From Paracoccaceae bacterium (lineage in GTDB: Bacteria > Pseudomonadota > Alphaproteobacteria > Rhodobacterales > Rhodobacteraceae): 32,976 bases of DNA. The stretch spans positions 1 through 32,976 of the forward strand of contig PUKW01000347.1 of assembly GCA_003550665.1 (NCBI GenBank). The letters run 5' to 3'. A model generated the notes under the pieces. That model searched no databases. It was not told where the DNA came from and saw only the letters and a program-made list of their open reading frames with translations. The position numbers and the translations under genes are program-made. Below are positions 19,063 through 30,470 of this stretch, one piece after another (within the stretch, counting starts at the first letter, position 1; every line of letters starts with the position of its first letter).

Positions 19063-19536
19063 TCAGCGCCGGTCCATCGCATCCACCAGCGCCCGGCAGG
19101 CCGTCTCCAGAAGCGTGAACACCTCGGTGAAGCCGCCGCCGAGATAGGGATCGGGCACCTCGCGCTCGGACCCCGGCGCATAGTCGAGCAGCAGATGCAC
19201 CGGGGTCTCGGCGCCCGCCGGGCGCAGCCGCTCGATATCCCGGCGGTTGGACTCGTCCATCGCGAGGATGAGGTCGAAGCGCGCGAAATCCGCAGCCGTA
19301 ATCTGGCGCGCGCGCAGATCCGAGAGGTCGACCCCGCGCGCATGCGCGGCGGCACGGGTGCGCGGGTCGGGCGCGGCGCCCTCGTGCCAGTTGCCGGTGC
19401 CCGCGCTGTCGATGCGCAGCGCGCGGCCCTCGGCGCGGGTCACCTCGCGCAGGATGCCGTGCGCCGTCGGCGAGCGGCAGATATTGCCGAGGCACACGAA
19501 AAGCACGCGCTGCGCGCCGGTTGCGGACTCGCTCAT
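19063..19536 (-). CDS. Low molecular weight protein-tyrosine-phosphatase
   Basis: VLFVCLGNICRSPTAHGIL (CX5R P-loop), DPYLGGGF (general-acid Asp). Confidence 0.95.
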   Translation of the reverse strand: MSESATGAQRVLFVCLGNICRSPTAHGILREVTRAEGRALRIDSAGTGNWHEGAAPDPRTRAAAHARGVDLSDLRARQITAADFARFDLILAMDESNRRDIERLRPAGAETPVHLLLDYAPGSEREVPDPYLGGGFTEVFTLLETACRALVDAMDRR

Positions 19537-19618
19537 GGTTTCTGGCTCCTCGCGGGCTTGCGGCCGACCGCATCTGCCTTCAAGTTGCGACCCGCAAAAG
19601 CAAGGTCAAGGGCGCGCG

Positions 19619-20311
19619 ATGAGCGAACGCATCGTCATTCTGACGGGGGCGGGCATCTCCGCCGAGAGCGGGCTGGGCACGTTTCGCGACGCGGGCGGGC
19701 TTTGGGCGCAGTACGACCTCGAGGAGGTCGCCACTCCCGAAGGGTTCGCGCGCGATCCGGCGAAGGTGCATGCCTTCTACAATGCCCGTCGCGAGAATTG
19801 CCGCGCCGCCGCGCCCAACGCCGCGCATCATGCCATCGCCCGGCTACAGGCCGCGCACCCCGCAGCGGTCACCCTCATCACCCAGAACATCGACGATCTC
19901 TTCGCCCGCGCCGGGGCCGAGGCGCTGCACATGCACGGCGAGTTGATGCGCGCGCTGTGCCATTCCTGCGCGGCGCGCTGGCCCGCGCCCGAACGCATGG
20001 CGCCCGAGGGTGCCTGCCCGCAATGCGGCGCGCGGGCGACGCGACCCGACGTGGTCTGGTTCGGCGAGATGCCCTACCACCTCGACGAAATCCTCGCGGC
20101 GCTGGGCGCGGCGGATCGCTTCGTCGCGATCGGCACGTCGGGCGCGGTGCAGCCGGCGGGCAGCTTCGTGCAGGAAGCCGCGGCGGCCGGGGCGCGCACG
20201 CTCGAGCTCAACCTCGAGCCGTCAGAGGCCACGCCGCTCTTCGACGAGGCGCGTCACGGCCCGGCCACCGCGCTGGTGCCCGACTGGGTGGAGGCGGTGC
20301 TCGCCGGGTAG
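19619..20311 (+). CDS. cobB: NAD-dependent protein deacylase (sirtuin)
   Basis: ILTGAGISAESGLGTFRDAGGLW, TQNIDDLFARAG, MHGEL, Zn ligands CHSC...CPQC, RPDVVWFGEMP. Start at 19619 chosen. Confidence 0.95.
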   Translation: MSERIVILTGAGISAESGLGTFRDAGGLWAQYDLEEVATPEGFARDPAKVHAFYNARRENCRAAAPNAAHHAIARLQAAHPAAVTLITQNIDDLFARAGAEALHMHGELMRALCHSCAARWPAPERMAPEGACPQCGARATRPDVVWFGEMPYHLDEILAALGAADRFVAIGTSGAVQPAGSFVQEAAAAGARTLELNLEPSEATPLFDEARHGPATALVPDWVEAVLAG

Positions 20312-20322
20312 GGGCGCGCCGG

Positions 20323-20784
20323 TCAGTCGTGATCGTGCCCGGACTGGCCGCGCGAGAGATCGACCGGCACCTCGACCTCGACGGGTCCGGCGTGCTCGAA
20401 TTCGAGGCTGAGCGCGATGGTCTCGCCATCCTCGAACGGCGCGTCGATCCCCATGAGCATGACATGCGCGCCGCCACGCTCCAGGCTGTAGCTTCCGCCC
20501 GCCGGGATCGCGAAGCCGTCCTCGACCTCGGACATGCGCATCACGCCGTCATCGTCCTCCTCGTGGGTGTGGAGTTCGACGCGCGCGGCGATGTCGGAGC
20601 TGGCGCCGATCAGGCGGTCATCGGCATCGCCGCGATTCTCGATGGTCATGAAGGCGGCGCCCGACTGCGCCGTCGCGCCCGAGCTGCGGGCATGGGGATC
20701 GATGATGGCGATCGTGGCCTGCCCGGCGGCGAGTGGCGCGGCCAGCAGGACAAGCCCGGCGGCGAGCGCGATGTGGTGTCTCAT
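20323..20784 (-). CDS. Periplasmic copper chaperone, PCu(A)C family
   Basis: Signal peptide; VELHTHEEDDDGVMRMSEVEDGFAIPAGGSYSLERGGAHVMLMG matches the H-M...H-M copper motif spacing of the family; His-containing tail GHDHD. Confidence 0.92.
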   Translation of the reverse strand: MRHHIALAAGLVLLAAPLAAGQATIAIIDPHARSSGATAQSGAAFMTIENRGDADDRLIGASSDIAARVELHTHEEDDDGVMRMSEVEDGFAIPAGGSYSLERGGAHVMLMGIDAPFEDGETIALSLEFEHAGPVEVEVPVDLSRGQSGHDHD

Positions 20785-20801
20785 GACTGGCTCCCGTTGC
20801 G

Positions 20802-21077
20802 TTATGAAGCTTGACCGCGGCGGCGGCCCCGCGCTGGATGCGTCCGCGCCGCGCGCAGCACGGATGGCAGGCCGAACAGCAGCGCATCCGGTATCGCGCC
20901 GGGACGGCGGGGATCGGGCGGTGCAAGGCGGCCATCCGCCGTCACCGCCACGACCTGTCCACTGGCGCAGGTTCCGAAGCCTCCGGCATGGGCGGCGCGC
21001 ATTTCAAGCGGCGCGGCGAGCATCACCGCGAGCGCGGTGGCGAGGCTCAGCATCAGTGGAAGACGCCGCCCATTCAT
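20802..21077 (-). CDS. Small exported/membrane protein of unknown function upstream of PCu(A)C gene (possibly DUF2946-like)
   Basis: MNGRRLPLMLSLATALAVMLAAPLEMRAAHAGGFGTCASGQVVAVTADGRLAPPDPRRPG: signal-like N-terminus, 17 nt before the chaperone gene. Alternative start at 21113. Family assignment weak. Confidence 0.5.
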   Translation of the reverse strand: MNGRRLPLMLSLATALAVMLAAPLEMRAAHAGGFGTCASGQVVAVTADGRLAPPDPRRPGAIPDALLFGLPSVLRAARTHPARGRRRGQAS

Positions 21078-21217
21078 GCGGTGTCGCCGAGGACGCGTCG
21101 CGGGCTCCTGCATTCACACGCCGTCCTCTGGCCCCTTGACGTCGCAGCCTCCAGGAGCGCACGCGTCCCACCCTGACGCAGCATGCTGTCGCACGCGCCT
21201 GCAGCCACTGGAGACAT
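21074..21217 (-). CDS. Possible 47-codon upstream ORF (Cys-containing) coupled by ATGA to the small exported protein gene
   Basis: In-frame MSPVAAGACDSMLRQGGTRALLEAATSRGQRTACECRSPRRVLGDTA ending in a TGA that overlaps the ATG at 21077. Confidence 0.25.
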   Translation of the reverse strand: MSPVAAGACDSMLRQGGTRALLEAATSRGQRTACECRSPRRVLGDTA

Positions 21218-21231
21218 TGCCCGGAGTGGGA

Positions 21232-21522
21232 TCAGGCCGCGCTGGCGCCGGCCTTCTCGATCTCGCGCTTGATGCGCAGGGCCCGCGGCGAAAGCGTGTC
21301 GTCGCTGGCGCGGGCGAGAAAGGCATCGAGACCGCCGCGATGATCGACGGTGCGCAGCGCCGCGGCGGATATGCGCAGGCTGTAGGACTGGCCGAGCGCG
21401 TCCGACATCAGCGTGACATCCTGCAGGTTCGGGATGAAGCGGCGCTTGGACTTGTTGTTGGCGTGGCTGACATTGTTGCCGACCATCGGGCCCTTTCCGG
21501 TCAGTTCGCAGACGCGCGACAT
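21232..21522 (-). CDS. rpmB: 50S ribosomal protein L28
   Basis: [36 protein letters not shown]. Confidence 0.98.
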   Translation of the reverse strand: MSRVCELTGKGPMVGNNVSHANNKSKRRFIPNLQDVTLMSDALGQSYSLRISAAALRTVDHRGGLDAFLARASDDTLSPRALRIKREIEKAGASAA

Positions 21523-21562
21523 GGCTCTTGTCCTTGTTCAACGGGTGTTCACAAATCAGGCA

Positions 21563-21579
21563 CGCCCCGCGAGGGGGCG
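21563..21579. other. Small GC-rich hairpin (CGCCCC-GCGAG-GGGGCG) in the meaB-rpmB gap
   Basis: 6-bp inverted repeat arms read directly; no T-tract follows on the minus strand. Confidence 0.35.
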
Positions 21580-21599
21580 CCAGCTGGTCGGCCCCGCAA

Positions 21600-22628
21600 T
21601 TACGCCCCGTCACTGTGCGCGTCAAGCGATTCATCGCCGCCGCGCCCCGGCGCGGAGCCGTCGAGCGCGGCAAGGACCTGTGCGGCGGCCGCGGCCGGGG
21701 TTGCGGCGCCCGTGGCCACAGCCTCGCCGAGCCGCGCCATCCGCGCGCGCGCTTCGGGCGACTCGGTAAGCCGCGCGAGAAGCCCGGCGCGGACCTCCTC
21801 CTCGAACCAGTGCCGCGCCTGCGCAGCGCGCCGCGCGGCCCAGTGCCCCTCGGCGAGCCGCCACTCGGCGAGTTCGGTGATCTCGGCCCAGGCGGCCTCG
21901 AGCCCGGTGCCCTCGGTGGCCGAGACCGTCATCGCCTTGGGAAAGCCCTCCGGGTCCTGCGGGCGCCTGCGCAGAAGCCGCAGCGCGCCGGCGTAATCGG
22001 CGCAGGTGCGCATCGCGGTGTCGCGCAGCGCGCCGTCGGCCTTGTTGACGACGATGAGATCCGCCGTCTCCATGATACCGCGCTTGACGCCCTGCAGCTC
22101 GTCGCCGCCACCGGGCGCCATCAGCAGAACGAAGACGTCCGAAAGCTCCGCCACCACGGTCTCCGACTGGCCGACCCCGACCGTCTCGATCAGCACCACG
22201 TCGAAGCCCGCCGCTTCGCACAGCGTCACCGCCTCGCGGGTGCGCCGGGCGACGCCGCCGAGATGGGTCTGGCTCGGTGAGGGGCGGATGAAGGCGTTCG
22301 GATCGCGCGCGAGAAGCGGCATGCGCGTCTTGTCGCCGAGGATCGAGCCGCCCGAGCGCGCCGAGGACGGATCCACCGCCAGCACCGCCACGCGCAGGCC
22401 CTGCGCGGTGAGCATCCGCCCGAACGCCTCGATGAAGGTCGACTTGCCCACCCCCGGCGTGCCCGACAGCCCCAGCCGCAGCGCCTCGCGCATGGTGCCC
22501 ACCTCCTCGATGAGGGCGGCGGCCTCGGCGCGGTGATCGGCGCGGCCCGACTCCACGAGCGTGATCGCCCGCGCCAGCGCGCGCCGGTCGCCCTCGGTGA
22601 TGCGCCGTGCCAGCGCGGGGATGTCCAT
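21600..22628 (-). CDS. meaB: Methylmalonyl-CoA mutase-associated G3E GTPase MeaB
   Basis: [59 protein letters not shown]. Confidence 0.96.
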   Translation of the reverse strand: MDIPALARRITEGDRRALARAITLVESGRADHRAEAAALIEEVGTMREALRLGLSGTPGVGKSTFIEAFGRMLTAQGLRVAVLAVDPSSARSGGSILGDKTRMPLLARDPNAFIRPSPSQTHLGGVARRTREAVTLCEAAGFDVVLIETVGVGQSETVVAELSDVFVLLMAPGGGDELQGVKRGIMETADLIVVNKADGALRDTAMRTCADYAGALRLLRRRPQDPEGFPKAMTVSATEGTGLEAAWAEITELAEWRLAEGHWAARRAAQARHWFEEEVRAGLLARLTESPEARARMARLGEAVATGAATPAAAAAQVLAALDGSAPGRGGDESLDAHSDGA

Positions 22629-22734
22629 GGCGGCCTCGTTGATGAGCGCGCCGCACGGGCGACGCGGTTGTGATCCGGCGCCGCTTTTCTGGGCCGCGGA
22701 GTGGGTGTATGTCCAGAGGTGGCATGTTGGGGTG

Positions 22735-23484
22735 ATGACGATGGTTCGGATTGCGACAGTGTTTTTCGCGGCGGTGCTGGCGGCGGGCGCCCTCGTGCCG
22801 GGGTCGGCGCCGCAGGCCGGGACGGGCGAGCGCGTCGACGAGGGCGCCTATGACCTGCGGGTGCGGGGCCTGCGCGCCGCGGTGGTGAGCTTTCGCGGGG
22901 TCGAGGATGCCGGCAGCTATGCTGTCGCCGCGCGCATCGAGAGTTCCGGGCTTGTCGGCCTGGTGCGCAATATCCGCTATGACGGGAATGCGCGCGGGCG
23001 CCATGACGGCAATGGCGGCTTCGAGACGCTGCGCTATGTCGAGGAGTCCGATACGGGCCGTCGCGAGTCGCTCTCGGAGATGGTCTACGAGAACGGGGTG
23101 CCGCGCGTGGTGCGCCGGGAGCCGCCGCGCGAGCGCGACCGCTACGCCGACCCCGCCGAGCAGGGCGGCACCATCGATCCGCTCACCGCGATGTATTCGC
23201 TGTTTCGCGATGTCGAGGCCGATCAGGCCTGCCGCGGCGATCTGGACCTGTTCGACGGCCAGCGGCGCGCGCAGATCGCCTTGTCGCGCGGTGCGCGCGA
23301 CGGCGACAAGCTGCGCTGCGACGGCGAGTTCCGGCGCATCGAGGGCTACAGCGAGCGCGAAATCGAGGAGGGGACGCGGTTTCCCTTCCAGCTTACCTAT
23401 GAGGCGCGGCCGGATGGGCGCATGCGCCTGGAGCATGTGCGCATGCAGACCGAATACGGCCCCGCCACCATGACGCGGCGCTGA
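22735..23484 (+). CDS. DUF3108 domain-containing secreted protein
   Basis: Signal peptide, then [18 protein letters not shown]...; [12 protein letters not shown]...; [13 protein letters not shown], typical of DUF3108. Start at 22735 chosen. Confidence 0.85.
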   Translation: MTMVRIATVFFAAVLAAGALVPGSAPQAGTGERVDEGAYDLRVRGLRAAVVSFRGVEDAGSYAVAARIESSGLVGLVRNIRYDGNARGRHDGNGGFETLRYVEESDTGRRESLSEMVYENGVPRVVRREPPRERDRYADPAEQGGTIDPLTAMYSLFRDVEADQACRGDLDLFDGQRRAQIALSRGARDGDKLRCDGEFRRIEGYSEREIEEGTRFPFQLTYEARPDGRMRLEHVRMQTEYGPATMTRR

Positions 23485-23486
23485 GG

Positions 23487-24233
23487 CTACTCCCCGAGGC
23501 GCCGCGCCGCGCGCGTGAGGGCCGTGCGCAGCGCGGCCGGATCGTCGAGGCGCAACATCGCGGCGCTCGCGCCGGGGCCGATGCGCACCCCGAGCCCGCC
23601 ATCTTCCTGCGCCGCGGCGATAGCGTCCTCGTCGGTGATATCGTCGCCGATCATTACCGGCCGGCGCCCGCGCAATCCCGGCAGGCGCATCAGCGCGCGC
23701 AGCGCCCGGCCCTTGTCGGCGCGGCGCGGCTTGACCTCGGCGACCATGTGGCCGGGCTGGACCACGAGATCGGCCTCCCCGCCCGCCGCGACGGCGGCCT
23801 CGGCGGCGGCGCGGCAGGCCGCGGCGGCGTGCGGCGCGGCGCGGTAATGCAGCGCTGCGGCCGGGCCCTTGCGCTCGAAGCGCACCCCGGGCACCGCCGC
23901 GGCGCAGGCGTCGAGCGGAGCGAGCACCGCTTCGGGCAGCGGCGCCGGCGCGGGTGGCAGCGGCTGCCCCGGCGCGGCGCGCTCGAGCCCGTGCGTGCCG
24001 ATCCGCCACAGCCCGTCCGGCACCCGGCGCGCGAGATCTTTGAGCGCGCGCCCGCTGATTACAGCGCAGGCGCCGCCTAGCGCGCCCGACAGCCGCGCGA
24101 GGATTGCCGCCGTCTGCGCGGGCAGGGTCACCGCGTCAGGGTCTGCCGCGAGCGGGGCAAGGGTGCCGTCGAAATCGAGAAACAGCGCATCGTCGCGCGC
24201 GAGCGGCAACTCCGGGGGCTCGCCCGGGCTCAT
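23487..24233 (-). CDS. otsB: Trehalose-6-phosphate phosphatase
   Basis: HAD motif LFLDFDGTLAPLAADPDAV, ISGR, PVMIGDDITDEDA; start at 24233 overlaps the otsA stop (ATGA). Confidence 0.95.
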   Translation of the reverse strand: MSPGEPPELPLARDDALFLDFDGTLAPLAADPDAVTLPAQTAAILARLSGALGGACAVISGRALKDLARRVPDGLWRIGTHGLERAAPGQPLPPAPAPLPEAVLAPLDACAAAVPGVRFERKGPAAALHYRAAPHAAAACRAAAEAAVAAGGEADLVVQPGHMVAEVKPRRADKGRALRALMRLPGLRGRRPVMIGDDITDEDAIAAAQEDGGLGVRIGPGASAAMLRLDDPAALRTALTRAARRLGE

Positions 24234-25597
24234 CGGGTCGCGCGCAGCGCGTCGAGATAGCCGCGCCACCACCAGCCCACATCCTCGCGCCAGACCCGTG
24301 CGCGCAGCGCCTGCCAGCGCGCGCTGCGCTCGCCGTGCGGCATCTCGAGCGCGCTGCGCAGCGCGTCGGTCACGGCGGCGATGTCGTAGGGGTTGACCTG
24401 CACCGCCTCCTCGAGCTGCTCCGCCGCGCCGGCGGGCTCCGACACGATCAGCACCCCCGGATCGCCCGGGTCCTGCGCGGCGACGAACTCCTTGGCCACG
24501 AGGTTCATCCCGTCGCGCAGCGGCGTGACCAGCCCGACCCGCGCCAGCCGGTAGAGCCCGGCGAGCTTGTCGCGCGGATATTCCCGCGCGATGTAGCGCA
24601 CCGGGATCCAGCCGAGATCGGCATGGTCGCTGTTGATGCGCCCGGCGATGCGGTCGACCTGCTCGCGCAGATCGGCATAGGCCTCGACCTCGGTACGCGA
24701 GGGCGGCGCGATCTGCACCAGGCTGACGCGCGCATGCAGCGCGGCATCCGCGGCGATGAGCTGCCCGAACGCCTCGAGCCGCTGCGGCAGCCCCTTGGAA
24801 TAGTCGAGCCGGTCGACACCGACCACGAGGGCGTCCTCGCCGATACCGCGGGCGAGCCTGGCGAGATCGGGATGGCTGCGCCAGTCGGCGGCGGCGGCGG
24901 AGACGCTGTCGGGGTCGATGCCGATGGGAAACGCCGCCGCGCGCAGAACCGTGCCGAAGGCATGCACCACCCCGTCGGCAAGCGGCGTCGCGGCGTGCTG
25001 TTCGGCGAGGTAGCGGCGGAAATTTTCCGCGTCATGCGCGGTCTGGAAGCCCACGAGATCGAAGGCGGCGAGCGCCTCGGCGATCTCGGCGTGCTGGGGC
25101 AGGGCGGTGAAGACCTCGGGCGACGGGAACGGGATGTGCAGGAAGAACCCGGTGGGTCCGCGCCAGCCCGCCGCGCGCAGCTCGCGCCCGAGCAGCATCA
25201 GGTGGTAGTCATGCACCCAGACCGTGTCATCGTCGCGCATGAGCGGCGCGAGCAGCCGCGCGAAGCGCGCATTGACGCGGTCGTACTGCGCGAACGCCTC
25301 GTCGTCGAAGCGCGCGAGGTCCACGCGGTAATGCAGCACCGGCCAGAGCGCGGCATTGGAATAGCCGAGATAGTAGCCCTCATAGTCCGCCTCGGTCAGG
25401 TCGAGCAGCGCGAAGGCGTAGTCGTCCTCGGCGGCATGGGCGAGCTTTTCGTCGGATGCCTCGACGGTCTGGCCCGACCAGCCGAACCACAACCCGCCCG
25501 ATTCCGCGAGCGCATCGTGCAGCGCCGTTGCAAGCCCGCCCGAGCGCGGCGCGCCCGGCGTTGCGGTGCGGTTCGATACGACGACCAGACGGCTCAT
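24230..25597 (-). CDS. otsA: Alpha,alpha-trehalose-phosphate synthase (UDP-forming)
   Basis: [14 protein letters not shown]...[66 protein letters not shown]. The 1251-codon ORF upstream part is antisense to hrpB and not coding. Confidence 0.96.
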   Translation of the reverse strand: MSRLVVVSNRTATPGAPRSGGLATALHDALAESGGLWFGWSGQTVEASDEKLAHAAEDDYAFALLDLTEADYEGYYLGYSNAALWPVLHYRVDLARFDDEAFAQYDRVNARFARLLAPLMRDDDTVWVHDYHLMLLGRELRAAGWRGPTGFFLHIPFPSPEVFTALPQHAEIAEALAAFDLVGFQTAHDAENFRRYLAEQHAATPLADGVVHAFGTVLRAAAFPIGIDPDSVSAAAADWRSHPDLARLARGIGEDALVVGVDRLDYSKGLPQRLEAFGQLIAADAALHARVSLVQIAPPSRTEVEAYADLREQVDRIAGRINSDHADLGWIPVRYIAREYPRDKLAGLYRLARVGLVTPLRDGMNLVAKEFVAAQDPGDPGVLIVSEPAGAAEQLEEAVQVNPYDIAAVTDALRSALEMPHGERSARWQALRARVWREDVGWWWRGYLDALRATR

Positions 25598-25738
25598 CCT
25601 CTCTCCCCCCCGGCGCTGCCCCGAAGGCGGCACGACGTCGAAAAAATAGGCCACCGCGCGCGATTTCCAAGCCGCCGGGCGCACAGCGGCCGGCCCGGCC
25701 CGGTTTCGCCGGATCGGCGGATGCGCGATAGGAGGGGC

Positions 25739-28198
25739 ATGAACGGGGATGCGTTGCCGATCGATTCGGTGCTGGGCGAGCTGGTCGCGGCGCTGCGCGC
25801 GAGCGGGCGCGCGGTGCTGCAGGCGCCGCCGGGGGCGGGCAAGACGACGCGGGTGCCGCTCGCGCTCATGGGGCATGTCGCGGGCCGTATCCTGATGCTG
25901 GAGCCGCGCCGGCTCGCGGCGCGGGCTGCCGCCGAGCGGATGGCCGAAACGCTCGGCGAGGATGTCGGCGCGACGCTGGGCTACCGCATCCGTGGCGAGG
26001 CGAAGGTCTCGGCCGCGACGCGCATCGAGGTCGTCACCGAGGGCATTCTCACGCGGATGCTGCAATCGGACCCGGAGCTGTCCGGAGTCGGCGCGGTGAT
26101 CTTCGACGAGTTTCATGAGCGCTCGCTCAACGCCGATCTGGGGCTTGCGCTGGCCTGGGAGGTGCGCGGGGCGCTGCGGCCGGATCTGTGGCTTGTGGTG
26201 ATGTCGGCCACGCTCGATGCCGCGCCGGTGGCCGCGCTTCTCGACGACGCGCCGGTGATCACGGCCGAGGGTCGGGCGTTCTCCGTCGAGACGCGCTACC
26301 TCGACGCGCCGCTGGCGAAGGGCGTGCGCTTCGAGGCGGCGGCGGCTGATCTCGTGGCGCGGGCGGCGGGCGAAACCGGGGGCGGCGTGCTGGTCTTCCT
26401 GCCCGGCGAGGGCGAGATCCGGCGCGTGAGTGCGGCGCTCGACGGGCGGTTGCCGTCCGATTGCACGGTGCATCCGCTTTTCGGCGCGATGCGCTTCGAG
26501 GCGCAGCGCGCCACCATCGCCCCGGCGCGCAGCGGGCGCAAGGTGGTTCTGGCCACGGCGATCGCGGAGACATCGCTGACGATCGAGGATGTGCGCGTCG
26601 TCGTCGATTGCGGGCGCGCAAGGCGGGCGCGGTTCGATCCTGGCCGCGGCATGTCGCGGCTCGTGACCGAGCGCGTCAGTCGCGCCGAGGCCGAGCAGCG
26701 GCGCGGCCGGGCGGGGCGCGTGGCGCCGGGGGCTTGCTACCGCATGTGGGCGCGGGCCGAGGCGGGAGCGATGCCCGCCCACCCACCCGCGGAAATCGAG
26801 GCGGCCGATCTTTCGGGGCTGGCGCTGGAGCTGGCCGCGTGGGGCGCGGAGGCGCATGAGCTCGCCTTCGTCACGCCGCCGCCCGAGGCCGCGCTCGCCG
26901 AGGCGCGCGGGCTTCTCGCCCGGCTCGGGGCGCTCGATGCGCTGGGGCGGATCACGGCGCATGGCCGCGTGCTGGCCGCGCTGCCGCTGCATCCACGGCT
27001 GGCGCATATGCTGGCGGTGGCGGGGGCGCAGGCGGCGCCGCTCGCGGCCCTGCTGGGCGAGCGCGATCCGCTGCGCGGGGCGCCTGCCGATCTCGCGCTG
27101 CGGCTCGAGGCGCTGAACCATGCGGACCGTTTCGCGCGCGAGCGCCCGCACGGCGTGGATCGCGCGGCCATCGCGCGCATTCACGCCGAGGCGAAGCGGC
27201 TGCGCCGGCTCGCGCCCGAGAGCACGGCGGCGCTCACCCCTGGCGAGATGGCCGCGCTCGCCTATCCCGACCGGGTCGGGCTGCGGCGCAAGGGCGATGC
27301 GCCGCGCTGGGTGCTCTCGGGCGGGCGCGGCGCGGCGCTGGAGGCGGGTGATCCGCTCGCGGGGGCGCGGATGATCGTGGCCACCGATCTCGATGGTGCG
27401 GGCCGCGAGGCGCGCATCCGGCAGGCGGTCGAGCTGCGCGAGGCGGGGCTGCGCCGGCTCTACGCCGAGGCGATAGGCTGGGTGGATGTCTGCGAATGGT
27501 CGCGCCGCGAGCGCCGCGTCGTGGCGCGCCAGCAGGAGCGGTTCGGCGCGCTGGTACTCGAGGACCGGATCTGGCGCGACGTGCCCGCCGATGCCGTGGC
27601 GCGCGCGGCCTGCGACGGGGTGCGCGATCTGGGGCTGGAGCAATGCGGCATGACGCCCGCGGCGCGGCGGCTTCAGGCGCGGGTGGCGCTCCTGCGCGGG
27701 CAGGGGCTCGATCTGCCGGATCTGTCTGATGCCGCGCTCGAGGCGACGCTCAGGGACTGGCTGCCGCCCTGGCTCGCCGGGCGCCGCACGGCGGAGGATC
27801 TGCGCGGGCTCGATCTTGTCGTGGCGTTGCGCGCGCTTGTCGGCTGGGAGGCGCTGCAGACGCTCGACCGCCTCGCCCCGGCGCATTTCACCACCCCGCT
27901 CGGCCGGCGCGTGCCGATCGACTATTCCGGCGAGCACCCCGCGATCAGCGTGCGGCTGCAGGAGATGTTCGGGGTGACGACGCATCCGACGGTCGGCCCC
28001 GACGCGCTGCCGCTGCGCATCGAGCTTCTCTCACCGGCGCGCCGGCCGGTGCAGGTGACGAGGGACCTGCCGGGTTTCTGGGCCGACAGCTATGCCGATG
28101 TGCGCAAGGACATGCGCGGGCAATACCCCAAGCACCCCTGGCCCGAGGACCCCACCGCCGCCGATCCGACCCTGCGTGCCAAGCCGCGCAAGGGCTAG
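25739..28198 (+). CDS. hrpB: ATP-dependent helicase HrpB
   Basis: [55 protein letters not shown]-terminal HrpB region; SD ggagggg before ATG at 25739. The ORF track start 24104 is too long. Confidence 0.96.
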   Translation: MNGDALPIDSVLGELVAALRASGRAVLQAPPGAGKTTRVPLALMGHVAGRILMLEPRRLAARAAAERMAETLGEDVGATLGYRIRGEAKVSAATRIEVVTEGILTRMLQSDPELSGVGAVIFDEFHERSLNADLGLALAWEVRGALRPDLWLVVMSATLDAAPVAALLDDAPVITAEGRAFSVETRYLDAPLAKGVRFEAAAADLVARAAGETGGGVLVFLPGEGEIRRVSAALDGRLPSDCTVHPLFGAMRFEAQRATIAPARSGRKVVLATAIAETSLTIEDVRVVVDCGRARRARFDPGRGMSRLVTERVSRAEAEQRRGRAGRVAPGACYRMWARAEAGAMPAHPPAEIEAADLSGLALELAAWGAEAHELAFVTPPPEAALAEARGLLARLGALDALGRITAHGRVLAALPLHPRLAHMLAVAGAQAAPLAALLGERDPLRGAPADLALRLEALNHADRFARERPHGVDRAAIARIHAEAKRLRRLAPESTAALTPGEMAALAYPDRVGLRRKGDAPRWVLSGGRGAALEAGDPLAGARMIVATDLDGAGREARIRQAVELREAGLRRLYAEAIGWVDVCEWSRRERRVVARQQERFGALVLEDRIWRDVPADAVARAACDGVRDLGLEQCGMTPAARRLQARVALLRGQGLDLPDLSDAALEATLRDWLPPWLAGRRTAEDLRGLDLVVALRALVGWEALQTLDRLAPAHFTTPLGRRVPIDYSGEHPAISVRLQEMFGVTTHPTVGPDALPLRIELLSPARRPVQVTRDLPGFWADSYADVRKDMRGQYPKHPWPEDPTAADPTLRAKPRKG

Positions 28199-29118
28199 AC
28201 GCCGAGGCACCAGCGCAGGATCGCCTTTTGCGCGTGCAGCCGGTTCTCGGCCTCGTCGAAGACGACCGATTGCCGCCCGTCCATCACCGCATCGGTGACC
28301 TCCTCGCCGCGATGGGCGGGCAGGCAGTGCATGAAGAGCGCCTCGGGTGCGGCCGCCATCAGCGCCGCATTGACCTGGTAGGGCCGCAGGAGGCGGTGGC
28401 GGCGTTCCTTGGTGGTCTGGCTGTCATGCATCGACACCCATGTGTCGGTGACGACCAGATCGGCCCCCGCGATGGCGGCGGCGGGGTCGCGCGCGATGGT
28501 GACGGTGGCGCCCTCGGCGCGGGCCATTTCGATGAATTCGGGGTCCGGGTCGAGTTCCTCGGGGCCGGTGAAGGTGAGGTCGAAGCCGAGGCGCCCGGCG
28601 GCGTGCAGGAAGGAGGCGCAGACATTGTTGCCATCGCCCGACCAGACCACGCGGCGCCCGGCGATGGGGCCGCGATGCTCCTCGAAGGTGAGAAGATCGG
28701 CCATGATCTGGCAGGGATGCGACCGGTTGGTCAGCCCGTTGATCACCGGAACATCCGCGTGCTCGGCCAGCTCCAGCAGCGTCGCCTCCTCGAAGGTGCG
28801 GATCATGATCGCATCGACATAGCGCGACAGCACTCGCGCCGTGTCGGCGATGGTCTCGCCATGGCCGAGCTGCATCTCGGCGCCCGAGAGCACGAGGCTC
28901 TGCCCGCCCATCTGCCGGATGCCGACATCGAAGCTCACCCGCGTGCGGGTCGAGGGCTTCTCGAAGACGAGCGCGACGATGCGCCCGTCGAGCGGCGCCG
29001 TATCGTCCGGCGCGCCGCGCGGACGCCCGGCGCGGGCGGCCTTCATCGCGGCGGCCTGATCGAGCATGGCGCGCAAGGACGCCGGGTCAGTGCGGTGCAG
29101 GTCGAGAAAGTGGTTCAT
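28195..29118 (-). CDS. argF: Ornithine carbamoyltransferase
   Basis: [61 protein letters not shown]. Confidence 0.96.
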   Translation of the reverse strand: MNHFLDLHRTDPASLRAMLDQAAAMKAARAGRPRGAPDDTAPLDGRIVALVFEKPSTRTRVSFDVGIRQMGGQSLVLSGAEMQLGHGETIADTARVLSRYVDAIMIRTFEEATLLELAEHADVPVINGLTNRSHPCQIMADLLTFEEHRGPIAGRRVVWSGDGNNVCASFLHAAGRLGFDLTFTGPEELDPDPEFIEMARAEGATVTIARDPAAAIAGADLVVTDTWVSMHDSQTTKERRHRLLRPYQVNAALMAAAPEALFMHCLPAHRGEEVTDAVMDGRQSVVFDEAENRLHAQKAILRWCLGV

Positions 29119-30299
29119 GCCGACGCACCCTGCTCGGCGAGGGCGCTTGCGGCCTTGTCGAGCCGCGCGAGGCCCTCAGTGATTTCATCGTCCGAGATGG
29201 TCAGCGGCGGCAGGAGGCGCACGACGTTGTCCGCCGCCGGCACCACGAGCAGCTCCGCATCGCGCGCCGCGGCGACGACATCGGTGTTCGTCACCTTGCA
29301 GGCGAGCCCGCGCATCAGCCCCTTGCCGCGCACGCCGGCAAAGATTGCCGGATGGGCCGCGACGAGCGCCGAGAGTTGCTCTTCCATCGCCGCGCCCTTG
29401 CGCTCGACCTCGGCGAGGAAGTCCGGCTCGGCCACGATCTCCATCACCTTCGCGCCCACCGCGCAGCCGAGCGGGTTGCCGCCATAGGTGCTGCCATGGG
29501 TGCCCGCGACCATCGGCGTGGCCGCGCGCTCCTGCGCCAGCACCGCACCGAGCGGAAAGCCCCCGCCGATGCCCTTGGCCACGAGCAGGATATCCGGCGC
29601 GATGCCCGCCCATTCATGCGCGAAGAGCCGCCCGGTGCGGCCGGTGCCGCACTGCACCTCGTCGAGCACCATCAGCGCGCCAGTGGCGTCGCACAGCTCG
29701 CGCAGCCCGCGCAGGCATTCGGGCGGCATCGTGCGGATGCCCCCCTCGCCCTGGATCGGCTCGACCATCACGGCGGCGACGGTCTCGTCCATGGCGGCGT
29801 GCAGGGCGTCGTGATCGCCCCATTCGAGCACCTCGAAGCCGGGCATCAGCGGGCCGAAGCCGTCGGTCATCTTGCCGGGCCCGGCCGCCGCGATGGCGCC
29901 GGTGGAGCGGCCGTGAAACGCGCCCGTGAAGGTCAGGATGCGGTGGCGCTCGCGGCCCTCGCCGTGCCAGAAGCGGCGCACCATCTTGAGCGCGAGCTCG
30001 GTCGCCTCGGTGCCCGAATTGGTGAAGAAGACGGTGTCGGCGAAGCTCGCCGCGGTGAGCCGGTCGGCCAGCGCCTCCTGTTCGGGGATGCGGTAGAGAT
30101 TGGAGACATGCCACAGCCGCCCGGCCTGCTCGGTGAGCGCGCGCACCAGCGCGGGATGGGCGTGCCCCAGCGCGTTGACCCCGATCCCCGCCGCGAAGTC
30201 GAGAAAGCGGCGCCCATCGGCCTCGGTCAGCCACGCGCCCGTCCCCGAGACGAAGCTGAGCGGCGCGCGGTTGTAGGTGGGCATCAATGCGGGGATCAT
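29115..30299 (-). CDS. argD: Acetylornithine aminotransferase
   Basis: Class III aminotransferase: [60 protein letters not shown] overlap with argF. Confidence 0.95.
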   Translation of the reverse strand: MIPALMPTYNRAPLSFVSGTGAWLTEADGRRFLDFAAGIGVNALGHAHPALVRALTEQAGRLWHVSNLYRIPEQEALADRLTAASFADTVFFTNSGTEATELALKMVRRFWHGEGRERHRILTFTGAFHGRSTGAIAAAGPGKMTDGFGPLMPGFEVLEWGDHDALHAAMDETVAAVMVEPIQGEGGIRTMPPECLRGLRELCDATGALMVLDEVQCGTGRTGRLFAHEWAGIAPDILLVAKGIGGGFPLGAVLAQERAATPMVAGTHGSTYGGNPLGCAVGAKVMEIVAEPDFLAEVERKGAAMEEQLSALVAAHPAIFAGVRGKGLMRGLACKVTNTDVVAAARDAELLVVPAADNVVRLLPPLTISDDEITEGLARLDKAASALAEQGASA

Positions 30300-30470
30300 G
30301 CGCGTCTCCGTTATGGAAAGGGGTCACGTGCCAAAGCGTGGCCGCCAAGTCAATCTTTCGCACGCCTGCGCGCGCGGGGGCAGATCGCGATTGCGCGGGC
30401 GGCGGGGCTGTGCTTGATGACGGCAAGCGGGCCGCGCTCCGCATTTCCCCATTCGCAGTGAGACGTCCTG

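Noticed and set aside
21182-21235. Possible cobalamin riboswitch-like text (GCCACTGGAGACATTGCC)
   Set aside because: The other conserved blocks are missing and out of order, and no plus-strand gene follows.
24104-25738. 545-codon N-terminal extension of the hrpB ORF
   Set aside because: Antisense to otsA/otsB; HrpB clearly starts at 25739 with a good SD.
25598-27985. 796-codon open frame upstream of otsA on the minus strand (part of the 1251-aa ORF)
   Set aside because: Exactly antisense to hrpB, Arg/Pro/His-rich translation with no domain motif; a stop-poor frame typical of GC-rich DNA.
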